A DNA stretch of 56,848 bases from Clostridia bacterium (GCA_900770165.1 CAAGJJ010000045.1:1-56848), one strand, 5' to 3'; shown: positions 24,705 through 34,721, numbered from the stretch's first letter. Notes: generated by a model not told the origin, from the sequence alone. A program made the numbers and translations.

Positions 24705-26093
24705 TTATCCAACTATTATTTTCCCTTCAGGCAATATACTTTCGAATCGATTATTATTTTTAAGGGCCAAAGCTATAAAAAGTGTCATTGGGCCAACTCT
24801 TCCTGCAAACATTGTAATGCATAGTAATATTTTTGATGCATTAGATAACAAAGGTGTTATACCAGCACTTAATCCAACAGTTCCAAATGCAGATACAGAT
24901 TCGAACATTAAATCTATCGATGCAATGCCTTTTTTAGCTTCAAAAGTTTCTAATATTGTAATTGAAGTCAATACAACTATTATTGACAATGCTGTAATAC
25001 AAATTGCTTTATAGACAATGCTTTTATTTAACCTATGTTTTCCTATAGTTGTATCTTGTTTTCCTTTTAAAACGCTTAATACAGTTGCAATTATAACGAA
25101 GAATGTTGTAGTTTTAATTCCTCCACCTGTAGATGAGGGCGATGCACCTATAAACATTAATGTCATAATTAATACTTTTGTTATGTCTAATTGATCTTGA
25201 ACATATATAGTAGAATATCCTGCAGTTCTTGATGTGGTAGATTGGAAAAAAGAAGCGGTTAGTTTATTAGGAAAACTAAGATCTTTTAAACTATAGTTAT
25301 ACTCAGTAAGAAAGAACAGTATTGTTCCTAAAAGCAGTAATACAGTGGTTGTTAATAAGACAACTTTTGTATTTATTGTAAGATGAGAGTGAATATTGGT
25401 CTTTTTAACTTTATCGTGAAGTTTTGTATATATATCAGTAATTACTACAAAACCAATGCCGCCTAAGATTATTAATATAGAAATTATAAGGTTTACATAA
25501 TGGTCATTTTGAAATATTGTTAAACTGGAGTCTGGAGTAATAAAGCCTAGTATATCGAATCCTGCATTACAATAAGCAGATATAGATGTAAACAAAGCAA
25601 CCCATAAACCATATTTTCCGAATAAGGGAAAAAATTTAAAGGAAAGTAAAATAGCTCCTATAGCTTCAAATGAAAAGGAAACGAGAAGAATAGTTTTTAA
25701 TAATTTAGGAATATCTATAATATTTCCGTGTGTGTATGCTTGTGCAAGTTGGAAGTTTCTAAGTCCTAGTTTCCTTCTTATTAAGAGGGTAAAACCAGTA
25801 GTGAAACTAACGGGACCTAATCCTCCCAGTTGAATTAATATAAGCATTATAATTTGTCCAAATGTAGACCAATGCGAATATGTATCAAAGGGCGTTAGTC
25901 CTGTTACACATGTGCAAGAAGTAGAAACAAAAAGACTATCTATAATGCTAGTCTCTTGTCCATTACGTGCGCATATTGGCAAAGATAATATTATAGTACC
26001 TAATATTATTATAAAGAAGAAGCTTGATACTATTAACCTTACAGGTGAAAAATATTCTCTAAGAGAATTAAAAAGTTTGTTAGTTATACTCAA
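24705..26093 (-). CDS. TrkH/KtrB-family potassium uptake channel subunit
   Basis: About 462 residues, highly hydrophobic. All four selectivity-filter P-loops of the SKT family are visible in order: TCVTGLT, CNAGFD, SRTAGYS and GTVGLSAG, each with its conserved Gly. The protein forms the membrane pore for K+ uptake with a cytoplasmic TrkA/KtrA regulator, which is not in this window. I favour TTG 26093: AAAGGAGGA sits 6 bp upstream of it but directly abuts the other in-frame TTG at 26099. A terminator follows. Confidence 0.88.
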   Translation of the reverse strand: MSITNKLFNSLREYFSPVRLIVSSFFFIIILGTIILSLPICARNGQETSIIDSLFVSTSCTCVTGLTPFDTYSHWSTFGQIIMLILIQLGGLGPVSFTTGFTLLIRRKLGLRNFQLAQAYTHGNIIDIPKLLKTILLVSFSFEAIGAILLSFKFFPLFGKYGLWVALFTSISAYCNAGFDILGFITPDSSLTIFQNDHYVNLIISILIILGGIGFVVITDIYTKLHDKVKKTNIHSHLTINTKVVLLTTTVLLLLGTILFFLTEYNYSLKDLSFPNKLTASFFQSTTSRTAGYSTIYVQDQLDITKVLIMTLMFIGASPSSTGGGIKTTTFFVIIATVLSVLKGKQDTTIGKHRLNKSIVYKAICITALSIIVVLTSITILETFEAKKGIASIDLMFESVSAFGTVGLSAGITPLLSNASKILLCITMFAGRVGPMTLFIALALKNNNRFESILPEGKIIVG

Positions 26094-26199
26094 AAGCAAT
26101 CCTCCTTTAAAAGCGCATACATAAATATTACTACTATGCTGCTATAAAATCAACCATATTATTCTAGTAAGGCTACAGTGAATATATTTTAATAGCGCA

Positions 26200-26868
26200 T
26201 TAAACTATTTTACCATCCATAATTCTTATTACTCTTTTTGATTTTTCTGCAATTTTGTTGTCATGAGTTATTAAAATTACGGTTTTACCTAGTTCATTTA
26301 ATTCGGTAAGAATTCTAATTATATCATCTCCAGATTTTGAATCTAGATTTCCTGTGGGTTCATCTGCTAGTATTATTGATGGACTAGATGCTATTGCTCG
26401 TGCTATTGCAACACGTTGCTGTTGGCCTCCGGACATTTGTGATGGCTTATGATGCAATCTAGATTCTAAACCTACCTTAATTAAAGCTTCTCTTGCAAGT
26501 TTTCTTCTTTCTTTTTTTAAAATTCCTCTATATATAAGAGGGAGTTCTACATTTTCTAGTGAATCTAAACTGGGAATTAAGTTAAACCCTTGAAATATAA
26601 AACCAATTTCCTTATTTCTAATTTCAGATAAATATTTATCATTTGCTTCAGAAATATTTTTGTCTTTAAGTAAGTAGGTGCCTGATGTTGGTATATCTAA
26701 ACATCCTAATATATTCATTAATGTAGATTTCCCTGAACCAGATTTACCAATAATAGCTATAAATTCACCTTTGTTAATCTTCAAAGATATACCGTCTAAA
26801 GCATGTACTTCACTTTCGCCAGGGTTATAAATTTTATATACTTTTTCTAATTTTATTAAATTATTCAT
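26200..26868 (-). CDS. MacB/LolD-type ABC transporter ATPase without adjacent permease
   Basis: A 222-residue complete ABC ATPase: Walker A GKSGSGKST (about 41-49), Q-loop GFIFQGFNL, signature MSGGQQQRV, Walker B SIILADEPTGNLDS, H-loop LITHDN. The sequence around ALDGISLKINKGEF and the length are those of MacB/LolD/FtsE-like subunits that drive FtsX-fold permeases. No permease gene lies beside it: downstream is the K+ channel gene and upstream a divergent mutase gene. ATG behind AGGAGGATAC. It may serve a remote permease or be the remnant of a lost operon. Confidence 0.87.
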   Translation of the reverse strand: MNNLIKLEKVYKIYNPGESEVHALDGISLKINKGEFIAIIGKSGSGKSTLMNILGCLDIPTSGTYLLKDKNISEANDKYLSEIRNKEIGFIFQGFNLIPSLDSLENVELPLIYRGILKKERRKLAREALIKVGLESRLHHKPSQMSGGQQQRVAIARAIASSPSIILADEPTGNLDSKSGDDIIRILTELNELGKTVILITHDNKIAEKSKRVIRIMDGKIV

Positions 26869-26954
26869 AGTATGTATCCTCCTAAATAGGTTTATAAAAA
26901 TAGTATCTTCAAATTTGGTAGTAAAATTCCATAAAATTTGAATATTATTTTTTT

Positions 26955-26983
26955 ATGACAATTTAGGCTATTTGAATTATAAT
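26955..26983 (+). promoter_or_regulatory. Promoter of the phosphohexomutase gene
   Basis: ATGACA (26955-26960) and TATAAT (26978-26983) are 17 bp apart, 47 bp upstream of the ATG. Confidence 0.6.
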
Positions 26984-27030
26984 AAGTATATTATTATATA
27001 TTTATATATAAATTGAGAAGGAGATATTGC

Positions 27031-28557
27031 ATGATTAATAAATATTGGGGACAATTTAAAAGTGGTACAGATATACGTGGAGTAGCGTCGGAAGGGGTAA
27101 AAGGAGAAGAAATTAACCTTACAGATGATGTAATAGAAAAAATTTCTTTAGGCTTTGCGTCTTGGCTTTCTAAGAATGTAGATAAACCATATAATAAATT
27201 AAAGATTTCGGTTGGACACGATTCAAGAATATCAGCTGAAAGAATTAAAAACTGCGTGATAAAGGCATTAAATTCTTGCGGAATAACTGTTCTAGATTGT
27301 GGCCTTTCATCGACACCTGCAATGTTTATGACAACTATTGATTTATCGTGCGATGGTGCAATTCAAATAACAGCAAGTCATCATCCGTTTAATAGAAATG
27401 GGCTAAAGTTTTTTACAAGATCTGGAGGCCTGGAAAGTACTGATATTGAGAACATATTACAGTTGGCTCAAAATGGTAATTTATGTTATGGATTAGAAAA
27501 AGGAGTAACTGAGAAGTTAGATTATATGTCTACTTATTCGTTACATCTTAGAGAGACAATAAAAAAAGGTGTTAATTCAAAAAATTATGATTATCCTCTA
27601 GAAGGATTTAAAATAGTAGTAGATGCAGGTAATGGGGCAGGCGGATTCTATGCAAATGATGTACTTAAACCACTTGGAGCAGATATTAGAGGTAGTCAAT
27701 TTTTAGAGCCCGATGGTACATTTCCAAATCACATTCCAAATCCTGAAAATAAAGAAGCTATGGATTCGATTTCTAAGGCAACAGTTGCTGCGAATGCAGA
27801 TTTGGGAGTTATATTTGATACTGATGTCGATAGGGGTGGAGCTGTTGATTCTAAAGGAAAAGAAATAAATCGCAATCGATTGGTAGCTCTGGCTTCTGCA
27901 ATTGCACTGGAAGGTAATGATGGTGGAACTATAGTTACAGATTCTATAACATCTGATGGATTAAAAAAGTATATAGAAAATGAGTTGCACGGTAAGCATC
28001 ATCGGTTTAAAAGGGGATATAAAAATGTTATAAATGAAGCCTTAAGACTAAATAAGGATGGAATAAATTGTCCACTAGCAATAGAAACATCAGGGCATGC
28101 AGCGCTAAGGGAAAATTATTTTCTTGATGATGGAGCATATCTTGTAACAAAGATAATTATTAAAATGGCTAATTTAAAAAAAGAGGGCAAAAATATTAAT
28201 AGCCTTTTAGATAACTTGTCTGAACCAAAAGAGAGTGAAGAATTTAGATTATCCATTTTAGAAGATGATTTTAAGTCTTATGGAAATGATGTTATTAAGA
28301 ATTTGGAATCTTTTGCAAAACATAAAGATGGTTGGCATGTAGTTGAAGATAACTATGAAGGCATAAGAGTATCTTGCAATAAAGATAAAGGCGACGGTTG
28401 GTTTTTATTAAGACTAAGTGTGCATGACCCTATAATGCCGCTAAATATTGAAAGTGATTCAGCTGGAGGAATTAACGTTATTTTAAAAGATTTATATAAA
28501 TATTTGAGCGAATGTAATGGGCTAAACACAACAACAATAAAAAAATATATAGTGTAA
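27031..28557 (+). CDS. Phosphomannomutase/phosphoglucomutase family enzyme
   Basis: About 508 residues with the four alpha-D-phosphohexomutase signatures: the phosphoserine loop ITASHHPFNRNGLKFF (usual TASHNP reads TASHHP), the metal loop GVIFDTDVDRGG, the sugar-binding loop ETSGHAAL, and a C-terminal phosphate-binding loop region (GWFLLRLSVHDPIMPLNIES) in place of the usual RxSGTEP. The enzyme interconverts hexose 1- and 6-phosphates for polysaccharide precursors; the exact sugar cannot be told. ATG 27031 is chosen because AGAAGGAGA lies 7-8 bp upstream. Monocistronic between a promoter and a terminator. Confidence 0.87.
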   Translation: MINKYWGQFKSGTDIRGVASEGVKGEEINLTDDVIEKISLGFASWLSKNVDKPYNKLKISVGHDSRISAERIKNCVIKALNSCGITVLDCGLSSTPAMFMTTIDLSCDGAIQITASHHPFNRNGLKFFTRSGGLESTDIENILQLAQNGNLCYGLEKGVTEKLDYMSTYSLHLRETIKKGVNSKNYDYPLEGFKIVVDAGNGAGGFYANDVLKPLGADIRGSQFLEPDGTFPNHIPNPENKEAMDSISKATVAANADLGVIFDTDVDRGGAVDSKGKEINRNRLVALASAIALEGNDGGTIVTDSITSDGLKKYIENELHGKHHRFKRGYKNVINEALRLNKDGINCPLAIETSGHAALRENYFLDDGAYLVTKIIIKMANLKKEGKNINSLLDNLSEPKESEEFRLSILEDDFKSYGNDVIKNLESFAKHKDGWHVVEDNYEGIRVSCNKDKGDGWFLLRLSVHDPIMPLNIESDSAGGINVILKDLYKYLSECNGLNTTTIKKYIV

Positions 28558-28603
28558 TAAAATTTTACTTAAAATTGTTAATATTAGTAGTTATAGTAAG
28601 AAA

Positions 28604-28651
28604 AATTTAAGCGGTGTAATTTCTATATAATAGAATTACACCGCTTAAATT
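28604..28651. terminator. Bidirectional terminator between mutase and permease genes
   Basis: Arms AATTTAAGCGGTGTAATT and AATTACACCGCTTAAATT form an 18-bp perfect stem with AT-rich flanks, between two convergent genes. Confidence 0.88.
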
Positions 28652-28675
28652 GTTTAATTGTTGTTTTTGTTGTTC

Positions 28676-30733
28676 CTACTTTTTTGAATTCGCAAGGCGT
28701 TCGCAACCAAAATATGTGACTAAGAAATAAGCTAAATATATTAATATTAGTGCTACAAATGGTAATATAAATACAGCGGGTTCTACGTTAACATTGAAGG
28801 TATTAAGCATATTATTAAATTTTAAAATCCCAAATATTGCGTTTATAATTGCGACAACTAAAGGAATTAAAAAGTAAGTCGACACTTGAAATAATACTGC
28901 TTTTCTTATTGAGCTATTGTTTACTCCGAGTTTTTTAAGCAGCAAATATCTTTTGTTATTATCACTAGCTTCAGACAATTGTTGAATAGCTAGAACAGTA
29001 ACACCTGCTAAGAGAAAAATTATTCCTATATAAGTTCCAATTGCTATTGCAAAAAATATAGCTGTTTTACTTTCTGATAGATAGCTTATTCTGGAAGAAC
29101 TAATAAAAATATATTCATTGTTATCTGAACTTGGTAATGATATATTTTCTTTACTTAAGATTTTTTCAAATTTTGAATTTGAATCTTTTTTATCTGGTTT
29201 TAAAAATCCAACCATCATTAAAGAGCTATCGTATCGAAGATTTTTAGCTGCAAAATTATCGGAAACAATTATAAACGGTGAGTTATATTGCACCGGATTT
29301 GTGCTTAAGCTTTCTGAAGATTTAAATTTAGTATTTTCTTTTGATGCGTGCTCTAACTCAAATTTATGATATTTAACCAAGATGTCAATATTATGGTCAA
29401 TATCTTTTATATTTGATGTATTTGTGGCAATAGAAAATTCATTGTCATTTAAATGTACTTCATTTCCAATATTTAAATCATTAACTACTTTATTATAATC
29501 TGTCTCTTTTATATATGTACCAGAAGGAAGTGAATTTTTACAAAGTTCTTCATAGTAAGGGTTAGAATCAGTACTTGTAGAATAATTAGGGCTTGCGTAT
29601 CTATATTCTGTTTTATGTGAAAATAGCGAATTAAATTCTTCTATATTTACTCCTTTTTTTCTTAATATTTCTTCTGTGCTTTCGAAATCAACATTTTCCT
29701 CTAAATTATTAGTTGAACATGTATATATATATGTATCAACAGGGAATAATTGATCAGTTCGTTTATTAACAACTTCAGAAAGCATATTTATTGTTGGCAT
29801 AGTAATTAATGCAACAATCATAAGTAAAGAAACTATAGTCATAGACAAATGGGTTGTGTTTATTTTACTGTTTATCTGTTTAAAATTAAATATATTTAAG
29901 TTCTTGTAATAGAGCTTTTTATTTTTTTGAGAAACTTTTAGCAGTAATTCCGATAACGACATGAATAGTAGAAAAACACCTATGCATGTAAGGAGTATAC
30001 ATGTTAAAAGAAATTTAAATAATTCGCTATTTGAATCAAATGTGTCGATAGAGGTATTTAATATTTTATAGTATGATGTACCTAACATTATTATAGATAT
30101 TATGAATAATGTAACTGTTAACCATAATTTTTTAATTTTTAATTTTTGATTAAATTTAGATGCATATAAAAGATTAATAAGTTTGCATCTAGATAGTGAC
30201 AATATATTAAATACCATTACAGATAAGAATATAATTCCAAATGATATTATAGTTTCTATGCAAGTGGAAAAAGAAAAGGTAAATAAAAACTTGTCTAAAC
30301 GTATTTCAAGTTGTTTAGCTATTAAATTTGTCATAAACTGAGAAGCAAATGTGCCAACAATTAATCCTGAAACTAAAGAACTTAAACCAACAATTAAGGT
30401 TTCAATTGTTAATATTAACGATACTTTCTTTTTACTCATGCCTAATAGTAAATATGTACCGAATTCTTTTTTTCTTCTCTTTATCATAAATCCGTTTGCA
30501 TATACAATTAAGAAGCCTAATACAATTGAAATGAAAATTGATAATACGCTAATTGCTTTTCCAAAAAAGTCCATGAGTTGCCTTTGACTGTCTGAAATGG
30601 CTAATGCAGGTGATGGTGAATCAATGGAGTTAAATACAAAGAATATAGAAACAGATAACATTAATGTTAAAAAGTAAACAATATAATCCTTAAAACTACG
30701 TTTTACATTTTTTATTGCAATTTTAGTTAGCAT
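28676..30733 (-). CDS. BceB-type peptide-antibiotic ABC permease (module A)
   Basis: A 685-residue permease with the BceB/VraG layout: TM1 at about 15-37 after KNVKRSFKDYIVYF, three further N-terminal helices, helices 5-7, an extracellular domain of about 220 residues between helices 7 and 8 (from about VVNKRTDQLFP to SRISYLSES), and three C-terminal helices including AIQQLSEASDNNKRYLLLKK. BceAB transporters detach and sense cell-wall-active peptides such as bacitracin and signal to a BceS-type kinase. The ATG overlaps the end of the ATPase gene by 11 bp. No BceRS-type pair is in the window. The paralogous module B lies immediately upstream. Confidence 0.87.
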   Translation of the reverse strand: MLTKIAIKNVKRSFKDYIVYFLTLMLSVSIFFVFNSIDSPSPALAISDSQRQLMDFFGKAISVLSIFISIVLGFLIVYANGFMIKRRKKEFGTYLLLGMSKKKVSLILTIETLIVGLSSLVSGLIVGTFASQFMTNLIAKQLEIRLDKFLFTFSFSTCIETIISFGIIFLSVMVFNILSLSRCKLINLLYASKFNQKLKIKKLWLTVTLFIISIIMLGTSYYKILNTSIDTFDSNSELFKFLLTCILLTCIGVFLLFMSLSELLLKVSQKNKKLYYKNLNIFNFKQINSKINTTHLSMTIVSLLMIVALITMPTINMLSEVVNKRTDQLFPVDTYIYTCSTNNLEENVDFESTEEILRKKGVNIEEFNSLFSHKTEYRYASPNYSTSTDSNPYYEELCKNSLPSGTYIKETDYNKVVNDLNIGNEVHLNDNEFSIATNTSNIKDIDHNIDILVKYHKFELEHASKENTKFKSSESLSTNPVQYNSPFIIVSDNFAAKNLRYDSSLMMVGFLKPDKKDSNSKFEKILSKENISLPSSDNNEYIFISSSRISYLSESKTAIFFAIAIGTYIGIIFLLAGVTVLAIQQLSEASDNNKRYLLLKKLGVNNSSIRKAVLFQVSTYFLIPLVVAIINAIFGILKFNNMLNTFNVNVEPAVFILPFVALILIYLAYFLVTYFGCERLANSKK

Positions 30734-31490
30734 CTGTTGTGTCCCCCCCTAGGGTAGCTACAACTTCTATTATTCTATCGAAGAATTGCTTTCTGGTATC
30801 GTTTCCTCTGCTAAGTTGTGTAAAAATTCTACCGTCTTTAATAAATAATATTCTCTTGCAATAACTTGCTGCGAGTGTGTCGTGTGTTACCATTAAGATA
30901 GTCGCGTTTAGGCTTTCATTTAACGATTCTAAACTTTCAAGTAATATTCTCGATGACTTAGAGTCAAGAGCGCCTGTTGGTTCATCCGCTAAAATTAACG
31001 ATGGATTTGTAATTATTGCTCTTGCGGCAGCTACTCTTTGTTTTTGTCCACCAGACATTTGGTATGGATATTTATTTAAAACTTTGGTTATATTTAATTT
31101 TTCAGCGACTGCATTTACTTTATTGTCTATTTCATTAGTCGGTGTTTTGATAATTGTTAGAGCCAATGCTATATTTTCAAATGCTGTCAAAGTATCTAAA
31201 AGATTGAAATCTTGGAAGATAAACCCTAATTCTTCTCTTCTAAATTTTGATATTGCATTAGACTTTAAGGAGGTAATATCTTTTCCTCCTATATATATGT
31301 TTCCGCTAGTTACTGAGTCTATAGTTGAAATGCAGTTTAATAAAGTGGTTTTTCCGCTTCCAGATGCACCCATTATACCTATGAATTCACCTTTATTAAC
31401 TTCAAAACTGATATCATCTACAGCTTTTGTAATGTTTCCTTTATTTCCGTAATATTTTTCAATATTTTTAACAACTAAAACTGTGCTCAT
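30723..31490 (-). CDS. BceA-type ABC ATPase (module A)
   Basis: About 255 residues: Walker A GASGSGKTT, Q-loop LGFIFQDFNLL, signature MSGGQKQRV, Walker B SLILADEPTGALDS, H-loop MVTHDT. The C-terminal tail (FDRIIEVVATLGGD) is typical of BceA and is shared with module B. ATG 31490 is chosen because the ORF upstream of it contains its GAGGAG ribosome-binding site. It overlaps the permease gene by 11 bp, as in module B, so both modules arose from one ancestral pair. Confidence 0.88.
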   Translation of the reverse strand: MSTVLVVKNIEKYYGNKGNITKAVDDISFEVNKGEFIGIMGASGSGKTTLLNCISTIDSVTSGNIYIGGKDITSLKSNAISKFRREELGFIFQDFNLLDTLTAFENIALALTIIKTPTNEIDNKVNAVAEKLNITKVLNKYPYQMSGGQKQRVAAARAIITNPSLILADEPTGALDSKSSRILLESLESLNESLNATILMVTHDTLAASYCKRILFIKDGRIFTQLSRGNDTRKQFFDRIIEVVATLGGDTTDAN

Positions 31491-31611
31491 TAGAACTCTC
31501 CTCATATTTATTAAATTTATTTTTTTGCCCCTAGGTTAGCATGTAAGACTAGATTTGTTGTCCTTACAATAAGATAATATCACTTTGAAAAATTTTATAC
31601 CATCGATTTTT

Positions 31612-31627
31612 CTTACGTATATCTTAC
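31612..31627 (-). promoter_or_regulatory. Candidate response-regulator box upstream of BceAB module A
   Basis: Two GTAAG elements on the minus strand (CTTAC at 31612-31616 and 31623-31627) repeat with an 11-bp period, about one helical turn, as in direct-repeat sites of OmpR-family regulators. A third copy is at 31563-31567 and an inverted one at 31543-31547. Regulation by a BceR-type protein is inference. Confidence 0.35.
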
Positions 31628-31696
31628 ACTTTTGTTATAATTTATTAGTTAATATTTCAAAATTAAGTATATTTAATTATTTATAGGGAACTTTTG

Positions 31697-31752
31697 AAAA
31701 AGCGCTTGCATTTACATTTAATTGCTTTAAAATGTAAATTTCAAACGCTTTT
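31697..31752 (-). terminator. Terminator of BceAB module B
   Basis: A long imperfect stem pairs AAAAGCGCTTGCATTTACAT with ATGTAAATTTCAAACGCTTTT around an AT-rich loop. Read on the minus strand it ends in GCGCTTTTTC, about 90 bp past the permease stop. Confidence 0.75.
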
Positions 31753-31840
31753 ATTTTAATTATAATTAAGTAGTAATATTATAAAATATTTTAACTTGGT
31801 TAATAGAGGTGTTTTGAAAATTTATTTCAATGCTATAAAA

Positions 31841-33901
31841 TTATTCAGGACAATATTTGCTTTGATTTGCAAGTCTATTACAACCTGAAAATGTTATGAG
31901 GTAGTAGAGTCCATATATAGCGAAAATTACCGATCCTGTTAAAACTAAACTTTCAGTAGGAACATTGGTACCCATGTTATTTTTAACAAGATTATTTGCT
32001 ACTAATAGTGCTATGCCAACATTAATAACTGAAAATGCTAGAGGCATTAAGAAGTAAACAGAAACTTGTTTAAAGACAGAACCTCTTATCATACTTTTCT
32101 TTGCACCTAAACGCTTTAGTAAATTATATCTTAAAGAATTATCAGATGCTTCAGATAGTTGCTGCAATGCGAGAATAGCTGCACTAGCTAGCATAAAGAT
32201 TACCCCCAAATACAGACCAGTACATACTAATATTAATTGGCTTCCAATTAACTGCTCGGTTATGCCAATTTTAGAATAAATATACATAGAATATTTTTCA
32301 TTATACATAGAATAACCAGTATTATTGTCGTCGATTAATGTATTAGTTACATTTTTTTCTATTGTTTCTTTATCTACGTTATAATTAGCATTAAAAACTC
32401 TAGCGCCTATAATTGCGGTTTCCACAACTTCGTCTGGTACTAAAATTAGTATATTTCCGCCGGTAAAGTTTCCAAATTGATTGTATATAACCTCATTATT
32501 ATAAGGACTGAGTTCTGTGCTTTTTGTACTAATACTTGTATTATTTTTTAGAAATTCTTCAATATCATTTTTAACTAGATTTTTTAAATCTCCTTCCAAG
32601 TCTTTTTCGCTTGGTTCTTCAACAACAATAGCATATTGATCTTTAGATAAATTGATAGTATCTTTAGATGCAAATTTCATTGCTGAATTATAATCGGATA
32701 TTGCCATTATATCGAAATTTTTTAAGCCGTTTATGTTAGTTGATAAAATATTTTCTCCATATTTGTTTATATTGGTATAAATTTTATATTCCTCATAATG
32801 TGCAAACGATTCCTCAACGTTCAATTCTTTTTTAACTATGTCAGTTAAACTTTGCTCTGCAATGTTATTATCGTTAAATTGATTGTAACGCATTATTGTT
32901 AAATCGAAATTACAATTTACATCTTGTTTCAAAAGTGATGACATTGAGTTGCAAAACGTCATTGCAAAAACACCGATAAAAAGCATAAGAGATATAAATG
33001 CCATTGCTATTCTGGTGCTATTTATTTTGCTGCTAATTTGTCTTATAGTAAATATATTTAGGCCTTTGTAGTATATTTTTTTGCTTTCTTGAAATAATTT
33101 TAAAATTATACAAGCTATTGATATAAAAAATAGAAATGTTCCAATAGCAAAAGACGCGAAGGCTAAATATGTACTTTTGGTAGAATCATTAAATATATCG
33201 AAGGTATTATTATCGGTTCCCATATTGAAAAAGAAAGAATAAGTATATATGTAACAAATAACAGATACTATGAACATTAATACAGAGCACCATGTTTTTT
33301 GTTCTACCATTTTCTCGTTCTTTTTGCCAGACCTTAAGAGCTCAATTAGCTTATACTTTGAAATAGATACAGAATTAAAAATCATAACAATTATAAATGT
33401 AATTGCGAAGAAAACGGAGGTTTCAATACAAGCACTTTTAGAGAATACAAATTCAAATTTTGTAACACTAACATCTATGGCCTTTGCAATAATTCCAGAT
33501 AAACTTTGAGACAATACTGCGCCTATGCCTAATCCTACTACTAAAGAAATTAAGCCAATAAAAAATGTTTCTATTATTAATATAATAGATATCTTTCTTT
33601 TACGCATACCAAGAATCATATAAAGACCTAATTCTTTTTTTCTTCTTTTCATTAAAAAGCTATTTGCGTATATTATTAAAAATGCTAATACACCAGCTAC
33701 TAATATAGATAACGCTCTCATAACTACATCTGCAGATTGAATTAACTTTTTCATATTTTCAGAAAGGGCTAAATTATCTACAAATCCATCAACTGAGTTA
33801 AAAACATAAAACATGCAAACAGCAAACATTAAAGTTAAGAAGTAAATCATATAGTCTTTGAAACTCTTTTTAACGTTTTTTACTGCAAGTTTAAAAAACA
33901 T
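31841..33901 (-). CDS. BceB-type peptide-antibiotic ABC permease (module B)
   Basis: About 686 residues, paralogous to module A: N-terminal KNVKKSFKDYMIYFLTLMFA, ten TM helices, an extracellular domain of about 220 residues between helices 7 and 8, and AALALQQLSEASDNSLRYNL before the last helices. The extracellular domain differs strongly from module A, suggesting a different peptide substrate. ATG 33901 is chosen because GGAGGTGA lies 8 bp upstream, inside the longer open frame. It overlaps the ATPase gene by 11 bp. Confidence 0.87.
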   Translation of the reverse strand: MFFKLAVKNVKKSFKDYMIYFLTLMFAVCMFYVFNSVDGFVDNLALSENMKKLIQSADVVMRALSILVAGVLAFLIIYANSFLMKRRKKELGLYMILGMRKRKISIILIIETFFIGLISLVVGLGIGAVLSQSLSGIIAKAIDVSVTKFEFVFSKSACIETSVFFAITFIIVMIFNSVSISKYKLIELLRSGKKNEKMVEQKTWCSVLMFIVSVICYIYTYSFFFNMGTDNNTFDIFNDSTKSTYLAFASFAIGTFLFFISIACIILKLFQESKKIYYKGLNIFTIRQISSKINSTRIAMAFISLMLFIGVFAMTFCNSMSSLLKQDVNCNFDLTIMRYNQFNDNNIAEQSLTDIVKKELNVEESFAHYEEYKIYTNINKYGENILSTNINGLKNFDIMAISDYNSAMKFASKDTINLSKDQYAIVVEEPSEKDLEGDLKNLVKNDIEEFLKNNTSISTKSTELSPYNNEVIYNQFGNFTGGNILILVPDEVVETAIIGARVFNANYNVDKETIEKNVTNTLIDDNNTGYSMYNEKYSMYIYSKIGITEQLIGSQLILVCTGLYLGVIFMLASAAILALQQLSEASDNSLRYNLLKRLGAKKSMIRGSVFKQVSVYFLMPLAFSVINVGIALLVANNLVKNNMGTNVPTESLVLTGSVIFAIYGLYYLITFSGCNRLANQSKYCPE

Positions 33902-34658
33902 TTTCAGTGTCACCTCCAAGTTCAGAAATTACTTCTATTATTTTATCAAAGAATTTCTTCCTGGTATCTTCTCCTTTATTAATTTGTTTAAATATCTTTC
34001 CATCTTGTATGAACATTATTTTTTTACAATAACTTGCAGTAAAAGCATCGTGAGTTACAACAAGAATAGTAGCACCGAATTTATTATTTAATGTTTCAAA
34101 ACTTTCTAGAAGCATTTTTGCAGATTTTGAATCTAGTGCTCCTGTAGGTTCATCTGCTAAGATTAAAGAGGGATTTGTTATTATTGCTCTTGCTGAAGCT
34201 ACTCTTTGCTTTTGACCTCCAGATATTTGGTAAGGGTATTTATTTAGTATATTTGTAATATTAAGTTTTTCTGCTACTTCTGTTACTTTGCTATTTATTA
34301 TTTTTTGTGGTGTATTTACAATGGTAAGAGCAAGTGCAATATTTTCGAAAGCTGTTAGGGTATCAAGTAGATTAAAATCTTGAAATATAAATCCTAGTTC
34401 CTCTCTTCGAAATTTTGAAAGTTCATTTGCTTTAAGCTTAGTTATATTTTGGCCGTTGATGTATATATTACCGTTAGTAACGTTATCTATTGTAGAAATA
34501 CAGTTAAGAAGAGTTGTCTTGCCACTTCCAGAAGCGCCCATTATACCAATATACTCTCCACTTTTTACTTCAAAACTGATTCCATTAATTGCTTTAGTTA
34601 TATTACCTTTGCTACCATAAAACTTTTCAATATTATCTACTTTCAAGACAGTGTCCAT
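33891..34658 (-). CDS. BceA-type ABC ATPase (module B)
   Basis: A 255-residue BceA-like ATPase: Walker A GASGSGKTT, Q-loop GFIFQDFNLL, signature ISGGQKQRV, Walker B SLILADEPTGALDS, H-loop VVTHDA, and tail FDKIIEVISELGGD. It is highly similar to the module A ATPase across its whole length. The ATG follows CGGAGGG, with a promoter about 65 bp further upstream. Confidence 0.88.
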   Translation of the reverse strand: MDTVLKVDNIEKFYGSKGNITKAINGISFEVKSGEYIGIMGASGSGKTTLLNCISTIDNVTNGNIYINGQNITKLKANELSKFRREELGFIFQDFNLLDTLTAFENIALALTIVNTPQKIINSKVTEVAEKLNITNILNKYPYQISGGQKQRVASARAIITNPSLILADEPTGALDSKSAKMLLESFETLNNKFGATILVVTHDAFTASYCKKIMFIQDGKIFKQINKGEDTRKKFFDKIIEVISELGGDTENVF

Positions 34659-34721
34659 TAATTATCCCTCCGTTTAAGCTTATATTAATATACATATTAT
34701 AAATACAAAGAATATATTTAT

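Larger units (their letters stand above)
31491..31840. other. 350-bp intergenic region between BceAB modules
   Basis: No gene is seen. Towards the right (plus coordinates) it holds the regulatory region of module A, with repeated GTAAG/CTTAC elements at 31543, 31563, 31612 and 31623. Towards the left end of module B it holds that module's terminator (31697-31752). The remainder is AT-rich without a pattern I can support. Confidence 0.7.
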
